The notes beneath the pieces are model-generated. The model searched no databases. It saw only the letters and a list, made by a program, of their open reading frames with translations, and was not told the origin of the DNA. A program made the translations under genes and the position numbers. Below are positions 8,834 to 14,364 of a DNA stretch of 14,364 nt, piece after piece. This stretch comes from an uncultured Collinsella sp. Lineage in GTDB: Bacteria; Actinomycetota; Coriobacteriia; Coriobacteriales; Coriobacteriaceae. The DNA lies in contig URFU01000052.1 of NCBI GenBank assembly GCA_900547125.1, forward strand, positions 1-14,364. Direction: 5' to 3'. Within the stretch, counting starts at the first letter, position 1. Each line of letters opens with the position of its first letter.

Positions 8834-9981
8834 TGGCTGAGGCTTTAGAGGTAACGCCCGCCGAGCTGGACGCGTTCGCGGACCGGCTCGGCGAGGTCGA
8901 GTCGTATCTCCATTTGGACGAAAAGCGCACGCGCGTGACCGAGCTCGAGGCCAAAAGTGTTGCCCCTGGCTTTTGGGATGACGCCGACGCCGCCCGTGCC
9001 ACCATGGAGGAGATCGCGCGTACCAAGGAAGATATCGCTGCCGTGGATACCGCGCGGGGCGAGCTTTCCGATGCCCGCGCCGCGCTGGAGCTTGCCGAGG
9101 AGATGGGGGATGACCCCGATGCCGTCGCCCTTCGCGAGGAGGCTACAGCCACGGCTGAGCGCCTGGCCCGTGCCATCGATGAGCTTGAGCTTTCGAGCTG
9201 GTTTACCGGTGAGTTCGATCACGGCGATGCCATCGTGACCATCAAGCCCGGACAGGGTGGTCTGGAGGCCCAGGACTGGACCTTCATGCTCTTTAAGATG
9301 TACATGAAGTACTGCCAGCGTCGCGGCTGGAAGGTCACCATCAACGACTGTCCCGCGGCCGAGGTCATCGGCATCGACCGCGCGACCTTTACCGTCGAGG
9401 GCAAGGACGCATTTGGCATGCTGCGCGCCGAGGCTGGCGTCCACCGCTTGGTTCGCATTAGCCCCACCGACGACAAGAAGCGCCGCCAGACCACGTTTGC
9501 CGGCGTCGAGGTCATCCCCGTGCTACCCGATGATATCGACATCGAGATCAGCCCCGATGACATCCGCGTGGACGTGTACCACGCGAGCGGCCCGGGCGGT
9601 CAGGGCGTCAACACCACCGACTCCGCCGTGCGCGTGACGCATTTCCCCAGCGGCATTGTGGTTACCTGTCAAAACGAGCGCAGCCAGATTCAGAACAAGG
9701 CCGCGTGCATGCAGATCCTCAAGGCCCGCCTGTACGAGATTGAGCTCGAGAAGCGCGCCGAGGCCCTGGATGAGATTCGCGGACCCAAAACCACGATTGG
9801 TTTTGGCAACCAGATCCGCAGCTACGTGCTCTACCCGTATCAGATGGTTAAGGACCTACGCACGGGCGTTGAGACCAGCAATGTCGAGGCCGTTCTTGAC
9901 GATGGCGACCTGGACCCGTTTGTTATTGGCTACCATCGCTGGGCCACCGGCAACGCCGATGCAGAAGGCTCGGAGGTCTAA
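8833..9981 (+). CDS. prfB: peptide chain release factor 2
   Basis: RF2 ends translation at UGA and UAA. The 382-residue protein has the coiled-coil N-terminal domain (FWDD near residue 48), the central codon-recognition domain and the catalytic GGQ at 255-257 in SGPGGQGVN. The gene reads through from its start in one frame, so the in-frame UGA and +1 frameshift that autoregulate prfB in many bacteria are absent. One residue stands out: the recognition tripeptide, SPF in well-studied RF2 proteins, is SPT here (210-212, followed by DDKKRRQTTF). Thr in the third place is what the RF1 motif PxT has, whereas the first Ser is retained as in RF2. Context and length still support RF2. The start overlaps the secA stop by one base, so the two are coupled. 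Confidence 0.96.
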
Positions 9982-10042
9982 AACATCGGGCGGCTTCAAG
10001 CCGATGCCAAGCCCAACGGTTGGACGGGTTTGTATCCAGAAT

Positions 10043-10066
10043 AAACCCTGCGCAGGGGTGGTTTTT
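10043..10066 (+). terminator. probable secA-prfB terminator
   Basis: AAACC and GGTTT form an outer stem around a short CTG-CG-CAG hairpin with a four-base bulge, followed by a run of T (10062-10066). The stem is imperfect, so confidence is moderate. It lies about 60 bases after the prfB stop. Confidence 0.55.
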
Positions 10067-10107
10067 GTTCGGCGAATCGTTAGAATCGAATACAGCAAGA
10101 AGTTCGA

Positions 10108-10134
10108 AGCGCATCCGTTTGGGTGCGCTTTTTT
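10108..10134 (+). terminator. terminator or attenuator hairpin directly before the YitT-family gene
   Basis: AGCGCATCC pairs with GGGTGCGCT (one wobble) around GTTT and is followed by TTTTTT. The ribosome site of the next gene, GAGGGAGG (10135-10142), starts immediately after the T-run. A possible -10, TAGAAT (10081-10086), lies upstream, so this hairpin may sit inside the leader of the next gene rather than simply closing prfB. Confidence 0.85.
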
Positions 10135-10146
10135 GAGGGAGGCAGC

Positions 10147-11037
10147 ATGGCATATCGTCTGGACATCAAGCGCATTCTTTCGATGAACTTCTTTCACGAT
10201 TTGCCCCAGATCATGTTGGGGTGTGCCTTGGCCGCCATCGCGACCGACCTGTTTTTGATTCCCAACGGTCTTGCCGCCGGTGGCGTTACGGGCCTTGCCA
10301 CCATTATCCAGGCGGTCGGTGCATCGCGCGGCCTATCGCTTCCCGTTGGTATTCAGACGATCGTGATGAACGCCTTGCTGCTGCTGGTCGTTATGCGCGA
10401 GGGTGGCATGTTCTACGTGGTGCAGACCGCGACGGGCTTTGTGCTGCTGGGCTTCTTTACCGATCTGTTCGCCCCGTTTGTAGCACCTCTGGCGGATGCG
10501 GACCTGATGCTCCCTGCCATGTGGGGCGGCATTATTACAGGCATCGGTTACGGCATGGTGTTGCGCGCCGGCGCCAACACCGGCGGCTCGGACACGATTG
10601 GCCAAATCATCTCGCGTAATACCTCGCTGCCGGTGGGCTCGACCGTCATGGCGATCGATGTTGCCGTATGCGCGCTATCGGCTCCGGTCTTTTCAATCGA
10701 AAACGCACTGTATGCAGGCCTTTCGATGGTCATTAGCGGCTACGTGATCGATGCCGTGGTCGATGGTGGCAACAAACGTCGTATGGTACTCATCATCTCG
10801 GACAAGTTCCCTGATATCGCTGCCGATATCATGTATGGCCTGGGTCGTGGTTGTACCAAGTTTAAGGCGACTGGCATGTATTCGGGTGCCGAGAAGCCGG
10901 TGGTTATGGTCATCGTGAGCCGTCGAGAGCTCAATACCCTCAAGACGATCGTGCGCGAGCGCGATCCTCACGCCATTGTGACGGTCGCTGACGTTACGGA
11001 AGCCTTCGGCGAGGGATTCAAGGACATTAGCGCGTAG
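10147..11037 (+). CDS. YitT family membrane protein (DUF161/DUF2179)
   Basis: This 296-residue protein has about five or six membrane segments in its first 190 residues, with the family-typical stretches IPNGLAAGGVTGLATI and GANTGGSDTIGQI. A soluble C-terminal domain of about 90 residues follows (from RRMVLIISDKFPDIA to the end), matching DUF2179, a small ferredoxin-like domain. YitT-family proteins are widespread in Gram-positive bacteria; their transport role is not settled. The ATG at 10147 has GAGGGAGG 4 bases upstream. A GTG at 10123 would also be in frame but lies inside the terminator hairpin. The gene is probably monocistronic. Its expression may depend on read-through of the hairpin just upstream. 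Confidence 0.93.
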   Translation: MAYRLDIKRILSMNFFHDLPQIMLGCALAAIATDLFLIPNGLAAGGVTGLATIIQAVGASRGLSLPVGIQTIVMNALLLLVVMREGGMFYVVQTATGFVLLGFFTDLFAPFVAPLADADLMLPAMWGGIITGIGYGMVLRAGANTGGSDTIGQIISRNTSLPVGSTVMAIDVAVCALSAPVFSIENALYAGLSMVISGYVIDAVVDGGNKRRMVLIISDKFPDIAADIMYGLGRGCTKFKATGMYSGAEKPVVMVIVSRRELNTLKTIVRERDPHAIVTVADVTEAFGEGFKDISA

Positions 11038-11244
11038 GGTCGACCGCGTTCCATCCAAAAGACGTTCACATTGATAAACCGTTTCATCAGCGGTTCTGCC
11101 TGCTAAATTGTTCAAATAATGATAAAAACTCTGGTAAAGCCTTCAGTTTCCAGCATAATGAATGACGTACGTGCATTGCGGCTGTGTTGGGATTACCTTC
11201 TGTGCCGTGCGCATCTTGTCTTAAGAGGATGAAAGGAAGGCACA

Positions 11245-12075
11245 ATGAGCGACGAAGAGCTCAAAAAGGTTGCCAACGAGGTAAGGAAGGGCATCGTCAC
11301 CGGCGTGCACGCTGCCAAGTCCGGCCATCCGGGCGGTTCGCTCGGCGCTGCCGACATCATGACCTATCTGTACTTTGAGGAAATGAACGTCGACCCGGCC
11401 GATCCCCGCAAGGCCGATCGCGACCGCTTTGTGCTTTCCAAGGGCCATTGCGCTCCGGGCCTGTACGCCGTGCTCGCCGAGCGCGGGTTCTTCCCCAAGG
11501 AGGACCTCGAGACGCTGCGCCATATCGGCAGCCACCTGCAGGGTCACCCCAACATGAACGACACCCCGGGTGTCGATATGTCCACCGGCTCGCTGGGCCA
11601 GGGCATCTCCGCCGCCGTGGGCATGGCCGTTGCCGCTAAGCACTGGGGCGATACTTACCGCACGTACGCCCTGCTGGGTGATGGCGAGAGCGAGGAAGGC
11701 CAGGTCTGGGAGGCTGCCATGTTTGCCGGCAACCAGCAGCTCGACAACCTCTGATTGATCGTCGACCACAACGGCCTGCAGTTCGATGGCCCCCTCGAGG
11801 AGGTCAACGACCCCATGCCGCTGGCAGACAAGTTCCGCGCCTTTAAGTTCCACGTGGTGGAGCTTGCCGACGGCAACGACTTCGATCAGATCCGCGCCGC
11901 CTTTGCCGAGGCCCGCGCCACCAAGGGTCAGCCGACCGCCATTATCGCCGAGACCACAAAGGGCAAGGGCGTCTCCTTTATGGAGAACCAGGTGGGTTGG
12001 CACGGTAAGGCCCCCAACGATGAACAGTTTGAGCAGGCCATGGCAGAGCTCACGGCCGCCGGAGAGGAGCTCTAG
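11245..12075 (+). pseudogene. transketolase N-terminal subunit, interrupted by in-frame TGA (broken or recoded)
   Basis: With the C-terminal subunit this would form transketolase, the thiamine-diphosphate enzyme moving two-carbon units in the pentose phosphate pathway. The full frame of 276 codons matches the normal subunit length. It carries SGHPGGSLGAAD near the start, GDG at 145-147 and DHNG at 174-177, which together make the TPP/Mg motif. Codon 170 (11752-11754) is TGA, in LDNL-stop-LIVDHNGLQ. Homologues commonly have Cys or another small residue there. Everything after the TGA stays in frame and well conserved to TAG at 12073. Termination at 170 would remove the Mg-binding Asn and make an inactive fragment. 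Options are a nonsense allele, a sequence error, or UGA recoding. I see no convincing SECIS hairpin after it. The ribosome site is AAGGAAGG, 4 bases before the ATG. The C-terminal subunit gene starts 1 base after the stop. Confidence 0.9.
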
Positions 12076-12076
12076 G

Positions 12077-13018
12077 ATGGCAGATGTCAAGAAAATCGCC
12101 ACGCGCGTAAGCTACGGCGAGGCCCTCGTCGAGCTCGCCAACGAGCACGATGACTTTGTGGTCCTCGACGCCGACCTGGCCGCCGCCACGCAGACCGGCA
12201 AGTTCAAGGCAGCCCGCCCCGACCGCTTTTTCGATGTGGGCATTGCCGAGAGCAACCTGATGGGTGTTGCCGCCGGTATCGCAACCACCGGTCGCGTTGC
12301 CTTTGCGAGCAGCTTTGCCATGTTTGCCGCCGGCCGCGCCTTTGAGCAGGTCCGCAACTCCATCGGCTACCCGCATCTCAACGTTAAGATCGGCGCCACG
12401 CACGCCGGTATCTCGGTGGGCGAGGATGGTGCCACGCACCAGTGCTGCGAGGATATCGCCCTTATGCGCGTCATTCCCGGCATGACCGTCATCGTTCCCG
12501 CCGACGATGTCGAGGCCCGCGCCGTGACGCGCGCCGCCTACGAGTGCGACGGTCCCGTGTACATGCGCTTTGCCCGCCTGGCCTCGCCGGTCATCAACGA
12601 TCCCGAGACCTACAAGTTTGAACTGGGTAAGGGCATCGTTATGCGCGAGGGCGCCGACGTTACCATCATCGCCTGCGGTCTGATGGGCGGCGAGGCCCTC
12701 GAGGCCGCCGAGCAGCTCGCTGCCGAGGGTATCGACGCCGAGGTCATCAACATGCACACCATCAAGCCCATCGACGCCGACCTGGTCGTCAAGAGCGCTA
12801 CCAAGACCGGCCACGTCGTGACCGTCGAGGAGCACTCCGTGATCGGTGGCCTGGGCAGCGCCGTTGCCGACGTCCTGTGCGAGCAGTGCCCGACGCCGCT
12901 CAAGAAGATCGGCGTCAACGACACGTTCGGCGAGTCCGGCCCGGGTGCCGAGCTCCTGCACAAGTACGGCCTGGACGCCGCCAACATCGTGGCGACCACC
13001 AAGGAGTTCTTGGCATAA
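12077..13018 (+). CDS. transketolase C-terminal subunit
   Basis: This 313-residue protein holds the pyrimidine-binding and C-terminal domains of a split transketolase. The expected catalytic glutamate is E58 in VGIAESNLMGVAAG. Other conserved parts are SSFAMFAAGRAFEQVRNSI, GATHAGISVGEDGATHQ, the IPGMTVIVPADD segment and VTVEEHSVIGGLGSAVAD in the C-terminal domain. The start ATG lies 1 base after the N-terminal subunit stop and is preceded by GAGAGGAG, indicating translational coupling. An in-frame extension to 11786 is an out-of-frame shadow of the N-terminal gene. The gene appears intact. If the partner is truly truncated, this subunit would have no TPP/Mg-binding partner from this locus. 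Confidence 0.95.
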   Translation: MADVKKIATRVSYGEALVELANEHDDFVVLDADLAAATQTGKFKAARPDRFFDVGIAESNLMGVAAGIATTGRVAFASSFAMFAAGRAFEQVRNSIGYPHLNVKIGATHAGISVGEDGATHQCCEDIALMRVIPGMTVIVPADDVEARAVTRAAYECDGPVYMRFARLASPVINDPETYKFELGKGIVMREGADVTIIACGLMGGEALEAAEQLAAEGIDAEVINMHTIKPIDADLVVKSATKTGHVVTVEEHSVIGGLGSAVADVLCEQCPTPLKKIGVNDTFGESGPGAELLHKYGLDAANIVATTKEFLA

Positions 13019-13066
13019 GGCAAGGCGGATTTCAAAGACTGCTTCGCCAGTACTATGGAAACCCGG

Positions 13067-13098
13067 CAGGGGCGCTCTCTTGGAGGGCGCCCCTGTTT
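13067..13098 (+). terminator. transketolase operon terminator
   Basis: CAGGGGCGC (13067-13075) pairs perfectly with GCGCCCCTG (13087-13095), with a further CTC/GAG pairing inside. Only TTT follows. It lies about 50 bases after the stop. Confidence 0.75.
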
Positions 13099-13099
13099 C

Positions 13100-13166
13100 A
13101 GTTGCGGTGAAATAAGGACTGTTTTGCCAGCCTAAAGGCTCAATTAATCCGCATTTCACCGCAACT
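13100..13166. repeat. palindromic repeat element, copy A
   Basis: The first 22 bases (13100-13121, beginning AGTTGCGGTGAAAT) are identical to those of copy B at 13961. Only 14 bases of the opposite arm remain (13153-13166). An inner hairpin, AGCC-TAAA-GGCT, lies at 13129-13140. The right arm and part of the centre are also the 3' end of the minus-strand zinc-ribbon gene. Confidence 0.85.
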
Positions 13167-13871
13167 TCCGAAGGAGTTCCCGCTTGTGCTGGCTCCGTCG
13201 CGACGATTGATTGCGGCTTGGCACAGCGCAGCGACATCGGGGGCATCGCTGCCTCTGTATGTCATGGCGAGCAAAGCGGCATCATAGATTTCGTCATTGG
13301 TCACATCGGCGGCATCAATGGGGCAGAAGGTGAGAATTGAATCCTGTTCTGCAAGCTCGGCCAGATCGATCGTTTCACCCATGGCAAAGGCATCATCGAG
13401 GACGAGTGTGGCACTCGTGCATGGAATTTGATAGATCGTGCCATCCGCCGCGATAGGGGAACCTGCTGCCTCGAGCGTGTAGACACCTTGTATGAGATTG
13501 ATGCCAGAGCCATCGGAGGCGACGAACTCAATCCTGTCGATCGTTATTCCGTCGATGGTCTTGCCCGTAATATGTATCGGAACGCGCGATGCCCCGTTAT
13601 CGGTGTCCCAGCCCGCAGCCGCGACATCCAGCACAATGGCGTGCTCCGAATGGGCGGATACTAAGTGCGACAACACCTGCCGCAGATGAAGGCCCATACA
13701 GCTACCGCCGACAATGCCAATTACCAGCATGCAGGTAAGGATGACCGCAACGTGGTTCCGAGGCTTTACCCGAAGCTCAGAATCAGCAGAGATGCCATTG
13801 ACGGCAGCCCCGCACGCTGTGCAGTACCTCACGCCATCGCGCAACTCAGCTCCACAATAAGGACAATTCAT
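13140..13871 (-). CDS. zinc-ribbon membrane protein of unknown function
   Basis: This 243-residue protein starts with a zinc ribbon, CPYCG at 3-7 and CTACG at 17-21, followed by a basic linker and one membrane segment at about 41-61. The remaining 180 residues should lie outside the cell and contain no motif I recognise. The predicted layout is a cytoplasmic zinc ribbon, a membrane anchor and an external domain, common among Gram-positive hypothetical proteins. I chose the start at 13871 because it puts the ribbon at the N-terminus. A longer frame to 13946 has no conserved content. The ribosome site is weak (GGGGG). The last residues, SCGEMRIN, and the TGA stop are encoded by palindromic repeat copy A, so the C-terminus may have been changed when that element arrived. 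The gene stands alone on this strand. Confidence 0.8.
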   Translation of the reverse strand: MNCPYCGAELRDGVRYCTACGAAVNGISADSELRVKPRNHVAVILTCMLVIGIVGGSCMGLHLRQVLSHLVSAHSEHAIVLDVAAAGWDTDNGASRVPIHITGKTIDGITIDRIEFVASDGSGINLIQGVYTLEAAGSPIAADGTIYQIPCTSATLVLDDAFAMGETIDLAELAEQDSILTFCPIDAADVTNDEIYDAALLAMTYRGSDAPDVAALCQAAINRRDGASTSGNSFGSCGEMRIN

Positions 13872-13960
13872 ACTGGCCCCCACAACCATAGGCGTTCCCA
13901 TCGAGGCCACTGTAAATCGACAATCCAAATTCGAGTTGCGCAACAATGAGCCCCAATATA

Positions 13961-14027
13961 AGTTGCGGTGAAATAAGGACTGATTAGGGCTTTTAACTGC
14001 TAAAACAGTCCCTATTTCACCGCAACT
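13961..14027. repeat. palindromic repeat element, copy B
   Basis: Two 22-base arms (13961-13982 and 14006-14027) are inverted copies with one mismatch, around a 23-base centre. The right arm ends CACCGCAACT and is followed by TTT, so on the plus strand the hairpin could also terminate transcription. It lies upstream of the minus-strand zinc-ribbon gene, about 90 bases before its start. Confidence 0.88.
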
Positions 14028-14030
14028 TTT

Positions 14031-14151
14031 AAAGAGGCCGTATCAAGCAGGATTTCTATTGGGATAAGGGCCCAGCACAACAAAGTGCAATTCAGACCCT
14101 CCCAACTTTGTGTGCGCAGCATCTCAAGTTGGTGCGGCGGCCCCTTAGTAG
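14031..14151. other. intergenic stretch with short inverted repeats
   Basis: I see no credible gene from 13872 to the right edge. This part holds two overlapping possible hairpins. One pairs CACAACAAAGT (14076-14086) with ACTTTGTGTG (14105-14114), with one bulged base. The other pairs CCAACTT (14102-14108) with AAGTTGG (14126-14132). The two cannot form together. No promoter stands out. Confidence 0.45.
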
Positions 14152-14284
14152 CCGCAGGCCGTGCACAGGGTTACCTCCCAAATCTTTCCGCAGGACGGAG
14201 GAGCCCCCGCCGCACGTAGTGCGCAGCGGGGGCTCCGACATGTCCGAGGACGATTTGGGAGGTAACCCTGCGCACGGCCGGTGG
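14152..14284. repeat. long imperfect hairpin element (MITE-like)
   Basis: Outer arms of 28 bases (14157-14184 and 14252-14279) are inverted copies with one mismatch, and four more wobble-tolerant pairs lie outside. The inner part contains a perfect 11-bp stem, GGAGCCCCCGC (14200-14210) with GCGGGGGCTCC (14226-14236), capped by CGCAC-GTA-GTGCG. Between outer and inner stems pairing is loose. Short reading frames across it follow from the palindrome and are not genes. Size and symmetry fit a miniature inverted-repeat element or a structured transcript end. Confidence 0.8.
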
Positions 14285-14287
14285 GAC

Positions 14288-14364
14288 GGTTGATTTCCAA
14301 TCTCAGCCGAACACATTGAGCAAATAGGCCATTCCCGCAGTTAGCCGAACGCCCCCGCGGCCCC
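14288..14364 (+). repeat. dispersed intergenic repeat, copy 2 (cut by window edge)
   Basis: This matches the 76 bases at 4977-5052 in the same orientation with roughly nine differences. It ends at the window edge within the GC-rich part that forms a hairpin in copy 1, so the matching right arm probably lies just outside. It follows directly after the long hairpin element, whereas copy 1 follows a short palindrome. Confidence 0.8.

Noticed and set aside
10123..10146. GTG start for the YitT-family protein
   Set aside because: It lies inside the terminator hairpin and has no ribosome site. The ATG at 10147 has a strong one.
11752..11810. Selenocysteine insertion at the transketolase TGA
   Set aside because: The 60 bases after the TGA give only a weak GGCC/GGCC pairing and no stable hairpin with a suitable loop at the usual distance. 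I know of no selenoprotein transketolase. Kept only as one explanation to test.
11786..12076. Upstream extension of the transketolase C-terminal subunit
   Set aside because: It overlaps the conserved N-terminal subunit in another frame and encodes Ser/Arg/Pro-rich shadow sequence. The ATG at 12077 has a good ribosome site.
14108..14293. Small open frames across the long hairpin
   Set aside because: Both strands give mirror-like peptides because the DNA is palindromic. No ribosome site or conserved content is seen.
13100..14364. CRISPR array
   Set aside because: The repeats are few, palindromic and unevenly spaced, with a gene between two of them and no cas genes nearby.

Overview
The window looks like a chromosome segment of a gut actinobacterium of the class Coriobacteriia, most likely Collinsella or a close relative. 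This rests on moderately high GC, the secA-prfB gene pair, a zinc-type bL31 with a long Ala/Lys/Glu tail, a two-subunit transketolase and many GC-rich palindromic intergenic repeats. The genus is inferred from overall character, not from a database match.

Region 1 (1-4947) is an accessory ABC module. It holds a two-module permease cut by the left edge, an ABC ATPase, a permease-ATPase fusion and, 2 bases downstream, a small Sec-exported tyrosine-rich protein followed by a strong terminator. The three permease modules share one motif and are paralogous. The layout resembles Sec-secreted bacteriocin loci with dedicated ABC immunity or export genes, but the peptide matches no family I recognise. 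This is the best candidate for an undescribed system.

Region 2 (4948-6025) is largely non-coding around rpmE. It contains a dispersed repeat ending in a perfect GC hairpin, a promoter, a twin-hairpin leader likely to be an L31 autoregulatory element, rpmE, its terminator, and two more palindromes ahead of secA.

Region 3 (6026-11037) is housekeeping: secA (preprotein translocase motor) overlapping prfB (release factor 2), two terminators, and a YitT-family membrane protein whose Shine-Dalgarno sits directly after a terminator hairpin. The RF2 reads SPT where the canonical stop-codon recognition tripeptide is SPF.

Region 4 (11038-13098) encodes transketolase as N- and C-terminal subunits. The N-terminal gene is full length but carries an in-frame TGA inside its thiamine-diphosphate motif, so it is either a nonsense allele, a sequence error or a recoded codon.

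Region 5 (13099-14364) has a zinc-ribbon membrane protein on the minus strand flanked by two copies of a palindromic element. Beyond it lie a long imperfect hairpin of about 130 bases and a second copy of the dispersed repeat of region 2, running off the right edge.
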